Assembly: GCA_021613535.1 (NCBI GenBank)
Contig: CP075492.1
Span: forward strand, 13,826,001-13,890,000
Direction of reading: 5' to 3'
DNA length: 64,000 bases
Source of the DNA: Adineta vaga
Lineage: Eukaryota; Rotifera
Of this stretch, positions 31,089 through 42,043 are shown piece by piece (within the stretch, counting starts at the first letter, position 1; the number at the start of each line of letters is the position of its first letter). A model generated the notes under the pieces. That model was given only the letters and a program-made list of their open reading frames with translations. It did not search any database and was not told the DNA's origin. The translations under genes and the position numbers were made by a program.

Positions 31089-34000
31089 TCACTGTTTCTT
31101 TCGCAGACGATCTACTAAACCTTGATTGTCTTTTACTTCAGAATGGTCAGAACCATATGCTAAACGAGCAGCAACGACAGATCGTTCAGCATGTTTAAGA
31201 GCTGAAGTAACATTTCCTAGATCTTCATATGCTCGAGCCGTGTTGTAATACATAATAGCCATCGACTGATGATTAGGAGAAGGTAATGTTTCTTGAATTT
31301 TGAGCGATTTCTCGTAAAATTCAACCGCAGCGGATTTATTTTCTATTGATGAATATATTGAAGCAATGCCACTGTAGAGCGAGACTAGTGTTGGATCATT
31401 CGATGGCAGTTTTTTCTCTCGAATAGCTACAGCTTTTTCATAATATTTAAGAGCATTTTGTTTATCGTCCATTGAACTGTAAACATTAGCGATGTTGTTA
31501 TAGTTAGTTGCTAAATCAAGACCATCTGTGGATGAAGATTTTTCGCGAATTGCGATTGACTTCTTATAATATTCGATGGCTTTTTCATAATCTTTCAATG
31601 AATAATGTTTTGATGCAATGTTAGTATAGTTTTCAGCCAATACAGGATCATTGGCAAGAAGAACTTTTACTCGAATCGCTAATGCTTTCTCGAAGTATAA
31701 CAGAGCATTTGATTCATCATCAATCCAAGTATAGGTGTTAGCAATATTATTGTAGTTAATGGCTAATTCCAATTCATCTCTTGAAGGTGATTTTTCTCGC
31801 ACAGAAGCTGCTTTTTTGTAAAAAGAGACTGCTTGTACGTAATCTTTCATATTAAAGTACATTGAACCAATATTGTTGTAAGTTGACGCCAGTGTCAAAT
31901 CATCCGAAGATAATTTTTTCTCTTGAATAGCTAAAGCTTTTTGGTAATATTTAAGAGCATTTCGCTTATCTTCTATCGAACTATACGCCGCAGCTATATT
32001 ATTGTAATTAGTAGCCAATTCTAAATCATCTGTTGATGACGATATCTCGCGAATGGCTATCGATTTCTTATAGTATTCAATTGCTTTTCCATAATCTTTC
32101 ATTGAATTATATTTTGATGCAATATTAGTATAGTTTGTAGCCAATACAGGATCATTGGCAAGAAGAACTTTTACTCGAATCGCTAATGCTTTCTCGAAGT
32201 ATAACAGAGCATTTGATTCATCATCAATCCAAGTATAGGTGTTAGCAATATTATTGTAGTTAATGGCTAATTCCAATTCATCTCTTGACGATGATTTTTC
32301 TCGAACAGAAGCTGCTTTTTTGTAAAAAGAGACTGCTTGTACGTAATCTTTCATATTAAAGTACATTGAACCAATATTGTTGTAAGTTGACGCCAATGTC
32401 AAATCATCCGAAGATAATTTTTTCTCTCGAATAGCTAAAGCTTTTTGGTAATATTTAAGAGCATTTTGCTTATCTTCCATCGAACTATAACTAACTCCAA
32501 TATTATTATAATTAGTCGCCAATTCTAAATCATCTGTTGATGAAGATTTCTCGCGAATGGCTATCGATTTCTTATAGTATTCAATTGCTTTTCCATAATC
32601 TTTCATCGAATTATGAATAGACGCGATACTAGTGTAGTTTACTGCTAAAATAGGATCATCGAGAGAAAGAACTCTTTCTCGCACAACCAGTGCTTTTTCA
32701 TAATATTGAAGTGCATTTGACCAATCATCCATCCAGCTGTATGTATTGGCAATACTATTGTAACTGATGGCTAACTCAGCATCATCTCTTGTCGATGATT
32801 TTTCTCGGATTGTACTGGCTTTTTTGTAAAACAAAACGGCATTTGAATAATCCTTCAGATCAAAATAGACCGAAGCAACATTGTTGTAACTCGTGGCGAG
32901 TATTAAATCATCAGAAGACAACTTCTTTTCTCGTATTGCTAAAGCCTTTTGGTAGTATCGAAGAGCATTTGATTTCTCATTCGTCCAACTATAGGTTGCA
33001 CCAATATTGTTGTAGGTAGTTGCCAGTTCGAGGTCATCTGTTAAAGAAGACTTTTCACGTATATGAGCTGCTTTCTTATAGAATGACACTGCTTTTGCAT
33101 AATCCTTCATATTAAAATATACCGAAGCGATATTGCTATACGTCGAAGCAAGTATTAAACTGTCTGAAGACAATTTCTTTTCTCGAATCACACGTGCTTT
33201 CTCGTGAAATTCAAGTGCTTTCGAGTATTCTTTCATAGAATTATATACTAATCCGATATTACTATACGAAGTGGCTATATCTCGATGATCTTCAGGAAGT
33301 AGTTTTTGTTCAATCGCAAGTGATTTCTCGTAATAGGAGAGTGCCTTCTCATGTTCGTCCATTGCATCATAAGTTAAACCAAGGCTGTTATATATCATAG
33401 CGAGATCACGATTCTCTGAAAAAGAAGATTTGTTCTGTATTTTGAGTGCTTTTTCGAAGAACGAAAGAGCAACGGTATATTCTTTCATTGCATGATGTGT
33501 GGATCCGATCTTGCTATAGGTTGTAGCTGCTTTATTTGACTGACAAAGCTGTGGATTGTTCTGACAAATGTCACATGCTTTTTGATACATTGAAAGTGCT
33601 GTCGAGTAGTCTTTCATCGAGTGATAAACGGATCCGATATTATTGTATGAAGTGACGAGTGATGGATGGTTGGGAGGCAATGTAGTTTGTTCCATTTCAA
33701 GTGACTTTTTGTAAGATGCTAACGCTTTTTCATGATCATTCATCGAACTATAGATTGTGCCAAGATTATTATAACTAATAGCTGTATCAGGATGGTTTGG
33801 AGGAAGTGCTCGTTCTCGAATATTAAGCGCTTTCTGATAGTACGATAATGCAGTTGTCTTTTCATCCATTGAACTATACACCGACCCCAAATGATTGTAA
33901 GTATTGGCAAGATTAGGATGATCTTCTGAAAAAGCTTGTTTTTGGATATTCAATGCCTTTTCAAAACAAGAGATTGCACGAGGATAATCATCCATATCAT

Positions 34001-36209
34001 CGTATATTGAGCCGAGACAATTGTATGTACTGGCATTATCTGGATGATTAGCAGGAAGAGATAGTTCTCGAATTTGTCGTGCTTTTTCATAATATTCCAG
34101 TGCTTTCTTTTTGTCACCCAGTGAACTATGAATGGATCCAAAATTGCCATAGCTTGTAGCTAAATCTGGATGTTTTGGAGGAAGAGATCTCTCATAAACA
34201 TCAAGTGCTTTTCGAGAAAATTCGAGAGCCTTTAAGTAATCACCCATCTCTTGGTGGAGTCTACTAATATGGCTAAACATTGATCCACAATTAGGATGGT
34301 TTTGTGGAAGTGTCTTCTGTCGAATTGCGAGGGCTTTTTGATACAATGAGAGTGCTTTATCAAAGTCCGCTAGTGTAAGATGCACTGAACCGATACTTGT
34401 GTATGTTGTAGCAAGTAAAGGATCATCTGGAGGAAGATGTTTCTCTTCTATATCTAGTGCCTTTTTATATGACGACAGAGCAGATTTGTAATCACCTAAT
34501 GATAGATACACTCCAGCAATATTATTATATGTTGTTGCCAGTGATGGATCATCAGCTCCCACGACAGCTGTTTTACTTCGCAGAGCCTTATCATAGTATG
34601 CAAGTGCGGTCTTGTAATCACCTTTTGCACTAAACACATATCCCAGTTGATGATTAAGATGAAAATGCTTATTTGCGTTCTCTTCATCGGTTGAGTCGAC
34701 TTGTGTGCCATAAATATCATGCGCTTGATCAAATTCACCCATCTTCAACATCAAATGACCAAGTCTACTTAGTGGATCACCTTCGCCAAGTTCTTTTCTC
34801 ATATAATCACCCAAAAGTTTCATTTGTGGATCATTGTCACTTGTAAGAGATAGATTGACTTGCCAAAATCGATCAGCAAGTTGTTTTGTATCCATAATTC
34901 GAAATACAGTATGCATTGAAAAAAGCATTTCACTTTCATACTGATATGTACTTTCTTTGTCTATAAATGCATATGGAACAAATGAAACCTTTGGATTGAT
35001 TTCCATTTGAAAGAGAATTGCAAATGTTTTATCATCTTGACATGCGTTTTTGGCGAAATTTCGTGATATTTTCTTATCCAATGATGTCGATAAAAAACTA
35101 TTAAATGAAAGAAGACCACCTTGACTTGTTTTTATCTTTTCTAATTCTTCAGGTGCCATACCTTGGCCACGATAAACAATGAACTTTTCACCTTCACTCG
35201 TTTCTGATTGTTCTCTATGTAGTTCTACAATTTTTTCATGAAGATCTTTCACAAAAAATCCCATTTTCATGATTGCTTCAACATCTTGTGTTCTCAATGC
35301 TCGATTTAATGAGCCGTAAAGAAAAGATTCTTTTGTATACCATGAAATAGCTAGATCAGTCGTATACTCTACTGCAAATTCATCGATAAGAGACAATTGA
35401 TAATAACTATCGGCATATTTTGTTTGACAATATTCGATCAGTTTAGTTTTTGCTTCTGAATCATGTTTCATTTCGAGTAAGATTTCTTTGAGTAACTGCG
35501 TATACATATATGATTGATCTAATTCGTTTTCCACTGAGCTTGGAACATCCATTCGACGGATGATACTAATCGGTGTCAGACTTCCAACTAGACCACTATC
35601 AGCTTTGATCTTTTGAAAGATCTCTTCCATAGTGAACAAGATTTCTTTTACTTTTTGTGAATATTTATTAGCCCAAAGTAAACGTTGTCGTTTTGTTTCA
35701 CTAAATATATAAATAGCTTCAACCTGTGGTTTATCATGGATGAGTGGCAGGAGTTCTTCTCCAAGAGAATCTGATACGATAATAAAAATCTTCTTATCAT
35801 GAATATTGTCGACATGGTTGACACATTGTTTGGAATTAGTACATGTGTAGATTATAGATGTAATACGTTGAAGTTTTGTTACTGAATCATGATAGAGCTT
35901 TTTCGACAAATCGATACCTTGATCCGCCCAAATAATAACAATATTTTGATTAACATCGTGGGTCGAATGTATTGAAGGATTCTTATTCTTTTTCTCTGAA
36001 CTGTGTGGTTTGACAGCAGTAGTATTTGATTCAGTTGCCTTGTTATTTATATTTTTGTTCACAGTGGATTGTGGCGAAGAATTTACTGTTTGTAAGTTAG
36101 AAATAATAGGTATAGCGATGTCCTCGACTTGTTTATCATTTGTAGTGGAACTGGACACTAACGGCTCAGAAATAACATGAACAGTCGGGGAACTAGGTCC
36201 ACATCCCAT
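31089..36209 (-). CDS. ADP-ribosyltransferase with long TPR array (ART-TPR copy 1)
   Basis: 1706 residues in one exon. M-G-C at the N-terminus suggests N-myristoylation and palmitoylation. Residues about 90-215 form a domain seen in many rotifer ART proteins (N-I-V-I-I-W, then C-V-N-H-V, K-I-F-I-I-V-S-D-S-L-G and E-A-I-Y-I-F-S), possibly a Rossmann- or receiver-like fold. The ART domain follows with Y-R-G-Q (R near 346), F-L-S-T-S (near 371) and E-S-E (near 426), a complete R-S-E triad. From about 500 to the end run more than 25 kinesin-light-chain type TPRs of 42 residues (A-L-x-Y-Y-x-K-A-L-x-I-R-E-K). Expected to be a membrane-tethered enzyme that ADP-ribosylates partners bound by the TPR solenoid. 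The end of the array holds near-perfect 504-base repeats. Copy 2 lies about 10.7 kb to the right. Confidence 0.88.
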   Translation of the reverse strand: MGCGPSSPTVHVISEPLVSSSTTNDKQVEDIAIPIISNLQTVNSSPQSTVNKNINNKATESNTTAVKPHSSEKKNKNPSIHSTHDVNQNIVIIWADQGIDLSKKLYHDSVTKLQRITSIIYTCTNSKQCVNHVDNIHDKKIFIIVSDSLGEELLPLIHDKPQVEAIYIFSETKRQRLLWANKYSQKVKEILFTMEEIFQKIKADSGLVGSLTPISIIRRMDVPSSVENELDQSYMYTQLLKEILLEMKHDSEAKTKLIEYCQTKYADSYYQLSLIDEFAVEYTTDLAISWYTKESFLYGSLNRALRTQDVEAIMKMGFFVKDLHEKIVELHREQSETSEGEKFIVYRGQGMAPEELEKIKTSQGGLLSFNSFLSTSLDKKISRNFAKNACQDDKTFAILFQMEINPKVSFVPYAFIDKESTYQYESEMLFSMHTVFRIMDTKQLADRFWQVNLSLTSDNDPQMKLLGDYMRKELGEGDPLSRLGHLMLKMGEFDQAHDIYGTQVDSTDEENANKHFHLNHQLGYVFSAKGDYKTALAYYDKALRSKTAVVGADDPSLATTYNNIAGVYLSLGDYKSALSSYKKALDIEEKHLPPDDPLLATTYTSIGSVHLTLADFDKALSLYQKALAIRQKTLPQNHPNCGSMFSHISRLHQEMGDYLKALEFSRKALDVYERSLPPKHPDLATSYGNFGSIHSSLGDKKKALEYYEKARQIRELSLPANHPDNASTYNCLGSIYDDMDDYPRAISCFEKALNIQKQAFSEDHPNLANTYNHLGSVYSSMDEKTTALSYYQKALNIRERALPPNHPDTAISYNNLGTIYSSMNDHEKALASYKKSLEMEQTTLPPNHPSLVTSYNNIGSVYHSMKDYSTALSMYQKACDICQNNPQLCQSNKAATTYSKIGSTHHAMKEYTVALSFFEKALKIQNKSSFSENRDLAMIYNSLGLTYDAMDEHEKALSYYEKSLAIEQKLLPEDHRDIATSYSNIGLVYNSMKEYSKALEFHEKARVIREKKLSSDSLILASTYSNIASVYFNMKDYAKAVSFYKKAAHIREKSSLTDDLELATTYNNIGATYSWTNEKSNALRYYQKALAIREKKLSSDDLILATSYNNVASVYFDLKDYSNAVLFYKKASTIREKSSTRDDAELAISYNSIANTYSWMDDWSNALQYYEKALVVRERVLSLDDPILAVNYTSIASIHNSMKDYGKAIEYYKKSIAIREKSSSTDDLELATNYNNIGVSYSSMEDKQNALKYYQKALAIREKKLSSDDLTLASTYNNIGSMYFNMKDYVQAVSFYKKAASVREKSSSRDELELAINYNNIANTYTWIDDESNALLYFEKALAIRVKVLLANDPVLATNYTNIASKYNSMKDYGKAIEYYKKSIAIREISSSTDDLELATNYNNIAAAYSSIEDKRNALKYYQKALAIQEKKLSSDDLTLASTYNNIGSMYFNMKDYVQAVSFYKKAASVREKSPSRDELELAINYNNIANTYTWIDDESNALLYFEKALAIRVKVLLANDPVLAENYTNIASKHYSLKDYEKAIEYYKKSIAIREKSSSTDGLDLATNYNNIANVYSSMDDKQNALKYYEKAVAIREKKLPSNDPTLVSLYSGIASIYSSIENKSAAVEFYEKSLKIQETLPSPNHQSMAIMYYNTARAYEDLGNVTSALKHAERSVVAARLAYGSDHSEVKDNQGLVDRLRKKQ
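31500..32507 (-). repeat. Two 504-base higher-order repeats (4 TPRs each)
   Basis: Within ART-TPR copy 1, the DNA repeats at a spacing of exactly 504 bases (12 x 42). For example, a block starting ACGTAATCTTTCATATTAAA occurs at 31837 and 32341, and ATTGGCAAGAAGAAC recurs at the same spacing. A more diverged third unit seems to follow up to about 33011. Four TPRs form one unit, so recent in-frame unequal exchange is indicated. Confidence 0.85.
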
Positions 36210-39200
36210 CTTTGGAACAAACTAATATTGAAACTTTTGTGCAAAATCAAGTTGTCGACTTACTTTGCTTCGAATAGGTTACTTCTGTCTTATCTTTCAC
36301 CGAAAACTACCTTTATTTTATTACTGCGTATATTATGGTTATGGTTTTACCGTTCTTCAACAATGTTGGTAGGCCATACAATCAGACGCTTAAAAAGAAA
36401 GTTTATAACATCATCAACAAATATATAGAGAGCTACTATAGAAATAAAAAACAAGATATTCGATTGTAGCAAAAAATTTGCTCAGTGCTTTACGAACAGT
36501 TGCCTAACTGATAGATGCTATTAGAAAATAAACGTTGATCAGCTATCAATATGCGAATTACTCAATGCTACGTGTACTAAACATAATTAGTGAAAATGTA
36601 TAAAGATTATTATTTGTATATTTTGTCTCTACTTTATCCTTTCTTGGTGCCATTATGAATGATTATACTGTTCGCTATTTTCTACCGAATACGTTTTTAC
36701 ACATCATTTCGAAAGATTTATACAAGACTAGCAAACATTTGATGATAAGATCTATTTGTTTTTAAAGTGTTCTTTGTTTCAGTTGTGAATATGTGCAGTA
36801 TCTTTGTTTTATTTCTATGAAGATAAGATGATCAAACATTGTCGTCAAACAGGTGAGTTACGACTATGTCAGCGAAAATCTTTGATTTTTAAATAATAGT
36901 TTCAAACTATGCATGTTACTATTTGAAAAGGAGAATAATTGATGTGCATAATAGACGCTTATTTCACATCTGTATGCTAAATAAACCTATATTTTGTATA
37001 ACTCATATAAGAACATACGGCAATTTCTAACGAATAACATAGAAATTCAAGCACACAAAAGTAAAGTTTGATGGTATTTGTCTCATAGTATAGACAATTT
37101 CAACATTTCAGTAAACGGATTTAGCTATAGAAGATGAATCAGGAATAGTTTCTTCTAGTACGCGTGCTTACACCACTTTCACTCATCTTAGCTTTTGCTT
37201 CTTCATGTACAAGTATATAAGTTTAAGTTCCAAGATATCTATTATGCTACACATTCTTCTTAGAAACCCAATAAATTTCTTATTCAACGCATCATCTCTG
37301 AATCTGTATTGTAACGTGTTGATTTTCTTCTTCCGATTTTGCATGAATATGATTTATGATCGTAAAACATTCATTTTATCAGAAAAGAACACTCTAAATG
37401 TTAAACTACGGTTTTTATCTTCGCCTCTCTCGTTTTACCCTCCTGTGCAAATAAAAAGTACGATACATATCGAATGCTATTTACTGACATTTTTGTTTGC
37501 TTTTCTCGTCTCAATTCTACGTGCATAGTGTCAGTTAAAAAACTAAAGTTGAAAATTTTACTATTGACAAGCTTGTGTGTAATTCCTGTTAATCTGTTCG
37601 AACGAATACACATCTTGTCTGATGCATTGAAGAGGTGTCAAACTTTCTTGTGACAGTCATACTATCTGATTGTATCTATAATTGATTGTCTATGCTAATT
37701 GTTTTTCTTCACAAAAAAAAATGATTAAAATTATTTCGAAATTATATTGGCTCTTGATTTACCAGAGCTAGACAATATATGACATCATAATCAAAGTTTG
37801 TTCGTTTTTTCTCGGCTTTTCTGACCTCTAAATTCAAACACCAGTTGTTTATATATTAACATCCAGTAGTATATTACTTTCTCGGGAAGTAAGGAAAAGT
37901 ACCGTTCACCATTCTCTCATTTTGACGCTTTAATTATATTTTTTTTCTTTTTTTTAAGCGTTTGAAGAAAGATTCTTATAGGTTAATGTATTCAAAAAAC
38001 TTCGTAAAGAACGACAAAAAATCGGCGGAACAATGTAAAAAAATGAGCGAAAGAAAAGTGAATAGGGAAGCACCATAGTAGTTTTTACTTGAAAGATTTT
38101 TTACAAAATTGAAGAAATGTGAAGTAGAATGTGAGGATGTGTAATATCATTATGATTTATCAACGTGGTAAGGCACAGTTACATTCTATATGTACAATAA
38201 CAAGCTACCACACATAGCTTATCGACTTTAAAACATTCGAAAGGTAAAGTACACCACAACTAATACTACCAATAAGAATACGTAATGTAATTCGAAACCA
38301 AAAAAAAAGACTATAGCCTAATTAAATTTCATGTAAATAAAAGAAAGTTTCTTAGTCAAAAAGAATTTTTTATGAGTAAAAGAGAACGAATAATATATTT
38401 AAATACGCTGTTACGATATAAGGTAAGCGTCGTAAATTTTTCCGACAGTCTAGTAGTATTTTATTGCCTTGATTGTTTCTTTAGAGTTCATACATATATG
38501 AGATTGAGTTTTTTCATTCTTTTATTGATCCTGTAATGATGTCTACAGCGACGTATGTTGTTACCACTTCGTTCTTTAAATGTTGTTGGCATGCCTTCTT
38601 TTCAAATTGTTTGAGTTTTCTGTATCTATATACTTTCATTTGATTTTTTTTTCGTTGTCACTATGAATATAGTGATTGTAAACAACGACTGCATCGACAA
38701 AACCAATCAGTTATTATGCATCGTTATACTAAGAGCTTTCGAATTTTTCTAAAACCCTAATTTTTTTCGTTGGAACACTGATGTCATATTTTTAGTGCAA
38801 TAGAATGAGAGGAAAAGAAGAATAGTCATCTTTACAAGATTCATTGTAATCATATTTAGTTTGAATCAAATTATATATGACTATATCATTGACGAAAAGA
38901 GACTATTATATCTTTCACTTAGAAAATTAGATGTATCACATGAATCGATAACGATAGGAATTTTCTAGTTAATAATGAATGCATTTCAATTTATTTTTAG
39001 ACACTACCTTGGTTTAATTTTTAATTATTATTGAAAACGATTTTGTCTGCAACCATTCGTCACTGTATCATTTTAATTTTCTAGGAATGTTCAGAAATCT
39101 ATTCTTAATTAAAAGTTGTTTTTTTCACATTAAACTTTCTGGAATGGTTTGAGTTGCAGTTCTTGTAACAGTTTCATACTCGTTTATTTTGCTCTATTCT

Positions 39201-39439
39201 GATTTTTCGTCAAACATTTTCGCCATTTTAACCGATACTAGGGCATAGTAAGAATTACCGAAAGTTTTCACAGATTCCACCGATGGAACAATAAAGCGAA
39301 ATTACTTTCTAATTTTCATTTCGCATATTTTACTTACTAGGTGAATAATGTCCTGATGCTTTCTTTAGTCTATTTCTATTACAGATAAGATATTCAATAT
39401 TAGCGAATTAATATCAACTTTGTAAAACAATAAAGGAAA
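36210..39439. other. 3.2-kb gene-free region
   Basis: The largest gene-poor stretch, between the divergent ART-TPR copy 1 and the GTPase gene. It is AT-rich with T-runs. No coding relic, terminal repeats, RNA gene or microsatellite of note was recognised. It should contain the promoters of both flanking genes. Confidence 0.45.
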
Positions 39440-40387
39440 ATGCCTAATACTCTGGAAATCTGTTCAGATTTAGAAGAAATAAAAGAAAAAGCTTCAATAC
39501 CAAAAATAATTGTTATTGGTGGTGGAGGACTACGAAAAACCACACTTGTGAATAATTTGACGGGCTCCACATTTCCAATTAGTAACACAAGTGAAGATGG
39601 CACGTTCAACTTCCAAGGTGCAACAATAGATTCAGATGGAGAAAAAATATTAATTGTTGATTCACCTGGCTACAGACTAAATGAAGATAGATGGTGGAAT
39701 GGAGTAATGTTAATAAAAAATATAATTGGAGTCGTCATCGTGCATAATTATGAAGAACGTAACAGTGGGTATGGAAATTTTGGTTATGTACTTGCATTTT
39801 TAAATGGTCAACAAAATACAAAAGTAATCAAATTTTCAAGCGATCATTCAAAAAATATTGAACGTAATAATTATATGCATGGTAGTGTTAAGATCAAACA
39901 CAAAGAAATCGCTTCAGTCGCTTCGAAAGTAAAATCTTGGATACAAAAGTTAGATAGAAGTTCAATAGAAATTACATCACCTATTCGTTTAATCGAACAA
40001 TATAAAAAAAGCGTTGAAAAAGTTACACAATTAGAAAAACAAATTGAACAAGTACGTTCAAACCATACAGAAGCCATTTCAACATATCAAATCAAAATTC
40101 ATGACATAAAAGAAGAAACTAAAAGGGTGACAGCTGAGAAAAAGATAGCTGTCAAAATGCACGAAGCGTTACAAAATAAATTAGAAGAACTACCAGGAAA
40201 GTTAGCACATTTCGACCCGCATTCTCAAGGCTATCTATCAGACAGTCCCGGCATGCTTCATCACTCATTTGCATGGTTACCTATCGCTGGTAATTATTAT
40301 TTAAGATCTTTACAAAAAAGAGCGAATACAGATCATCAAATCGCTCTTGAAATCATTAATATGAGAAAACGAAGAAGACAAGACTGA
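39440..40387 (+). CDS. AIG1/GIMAP-like GTPase with altered P-loop
   Basis: 315 residues, intronless. The start of the domain reads I-I-V-I-G-G-G-G-L-R-K-T-T-L-V-N. This is a Walker A loop in the GIMAP/AIG1 style (G-x-x-G-x-G-K-S-T-L-x-N), but the Gly before Lys33 is Arg32, which should impair nucleotide binding. G3 is present as I-V-D-S-P-G (D73, G76). A clear G4 T/N-K-x-D is not visible where expected; the text there is V-I-V-H-N-Y-E-E. The segment from about 190 to 255 is a charged coiled coil. The C-terminus is basic (M-R-K-R-R-R-Q-D). GIMAPs act in lymphocyte survival and in plant defence as membrane scaffolds; the role here is unknown. It lies between the two ART-TPR copies. It could be a catalytically dead scaffold or an early pseudogene. 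Confidence 0.7.
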   Translation: MPNTLEICSDLEEIKEKASIPKIIVIGGGGLRKTTLVNNLTGSTFPISNTSEDGTFNFQGATIDSDGEKILIVDSPGYRLNEDRWWNGVMLIKNIIGVVIVHNYEERNSGYGNFGYVLAFLNGQQNTKVIKFSSDHSKNIERNNYMHGSVKIKHKEIASVASKVKSWIQKLDRSSIEITSPIRLIEQYKKSVEKVTQLEKQIEQVRSNHTEAISTYQIKIHDIKEETKRVTAEKKIAVKMHEALQNKLEELPGKLAHFDPHSQGYLSDSPGMLHHSFAWLPIAGNYYLRSLQKRANTDHQIALEIINMRKRRRQD

Positions 40388-40533
40388 TTTATATGTTCAA
40401 AACGTTTTCAATGGACAGGTGGCGAGTAGTGTAGAAATCGTCAACTCGATTCGAGTATTAAACTTATATGTATAGAAGTCGAAATTTCGAGTTTTAAAGT
40501 TTTCAACCTCCACACTTTCCTCCTTGCCTTCCA

Positions 40534-40557
40534 ACACCCACACCCACACCCACACCC
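40534..40557 (-). repeat. Interstitial telomere-like repeat (GGGTGT)4
   Basis: Four exact copies of ACACCC on the plus strand, that is GGGTGT on the minus strand, a rotation of TGTGGG, reported as the bdelloid telomere hexamer. The run directly follows a minus-strand coding fragment, with the G-rich strand pointing away from it as at a healed chromosome end. Confidence 0.75.
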
Positions 40558-40750
40558 TCAAATTTGTTGATCTGTTCAAGTTCGGTATAACTACACGTTC
40601 AAATTCTTTTAATACTTTGATAAACGTTATAGGAGATTTTGTTTGATCGATAATTTTTCCAAATAAATCCTCGTTCTGCATGTCGCCATATAAAATCGTT
40701 GCTACTTCCTCATTTGAAATGATACAATCTTTAATACATACAAATTTCAA
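40558..40750 (-). pseudogene. Unidentified coding fragment abutting telomere repeats
   Basis: The frame reads protein-like text (N-E-E-V-A-T-I-L-Y-G, then S-P-I-T-F-I-K-V-L-K-E-F-E-R-V-V-I-P) and then passes into V-W-V-W-V-W, the translation of the GGGTGT run. No family is recognised. It looks like a gene broken at the repeat. Confidence 0.4.
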
Positions 40751-41490
40751 AAAAATATCAACAAAAGAATCATAATTTGTGAATTATCCCAGGTCGAACA
40801 ATCCAGCTCGGAACTGACAGGTTCCAGCACCTTCCGAGGATTTCATGGAAGCAGTGTTCCAGATCGGAATTCGTCGGACGAAATCCGTTCGTTTCCGGTC
40901 ATATCCTCACGGTGAACATCGTAATGATGCGGAAAAAAACCTAAAACTTCCGTCCATGACCGAAAAATCGGAAACCGAAAGGAAATTATCAGACCCCGAA
41001 CAGATTTTCCGCACAATTCCGATCCTTTTTTTTACCTGGCCTATCATTATTGCAAAATAGCTTACAGTCCTATTCGCATACTCGTTCGCCAACTAAGAGT
41101 GCGTTCGCCGTATTGTGTAATGGATTTTTGCGAGAATTAGAATCGGATATTCGAGAGAATTATAGTCGGATTTTTATTCCAACCCTCAAGTTCTTTTCGA
41201 GGAGCATTATCCACTACTCCCAATCATTTTCATGGAGGTTTCCAAGCAGATTAATAATCCGATTTTAATCCTCTCAAAAACCGAGTAGCTGCCTAATTCG
41301 ACTTACAATATAAATGCAGAAATCTATATATTCCTATACATCTATAGAACCAGATAGGAATAGATTTAGATATACATTTACGTAGGTACCCATGTTAAAT
41401 TCATACATGTCAAGCTTGAAATTTATATTCAATTGAAAAAAGAATTTCAATTGAAACTTTTGAATTCAAGTTTCAAATGAGACCATTCCG

Positions 41491-41507
41491 CACACCCACA
41501 CCCACCC
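41491..41507 (-). repeat. Short telomere-like run
   Basis: Two exact and one partial copy of ACACCC (GGGTGT on the minus strand), in the same orientation as the run at 40534. Confidence 0.6.
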
Positions 41508-42043
41508 TTCAAGATAATAAACAAAATTATGATGCATTTTTTATGGAAATTCAGTGTTATATTATATCGTTGAAGTTGTTGTTCGAATTATGCTACAGAT
41601 TTAATACTTATATTTAAAAAATAATCACTTGGAATAGTATAGTTTGATTTCGAAACCAACAAATAGTGTTGATGGTAATGATGAACCATCTCTCATTTCA
41701 TTATCTTATACAGAAGAAAAAAAACAGAAAGAATTTATTTTATTAATTTTAAAAATTTCAGTTGATCTGGAATTTATTATTGTTCCAATAACAAGTGCTT
41801 GTGAACAATTCTATAAGCTTTCTTTGCGTAGATTTATTTTTATCAAACGGTTAATAAAGGTGTATCATGATGATATTCACTTGAAACAGTTTGAATGTTA
41901 AATATATATGTTACTGTGTAGTTAGACTTATATTATTAGAATAAGAAAAACGTATGGTTGAGTATTTAGGATAGAAAACGTTTTTTGTTTGCCGACTTCT
42001 TACATGTATTGCAATGGAAGAATCAGACAACATTTTTTTAAAA

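Larger units (their letters stand above)
40388..42043. other. Intergenic with coding fragments and a less AT-rich island
   Basis: Contains a coding-like fragment on the minus strand (about 40750-40560) that runs straight into telomere-like repeats at 40534-40557. An island at about 40780-41340 has clearly higher GC and CGAA/CGGAA-rich text, no long frame, and may be a mobile-element remnant. A second short telomere-like run is at 41491-41507. An 80-codon open stretch (about 41650-41901, plus) has no homology I recognise. Confidence 0.45.

Noticed and set aside
32789-33019. 76-codon plus-strand frame, with a near-identical twin at 43527
   Set aside because: It is antisense to the TPR array; its conservation only reflects the near-identity of the two ART-TPR genes.
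37205-37613. Open frames on both strands in the 3.2-kb gap
   Set aside because: Composition follows AT-rich random sequence, with no domain, repeat or splice signals.
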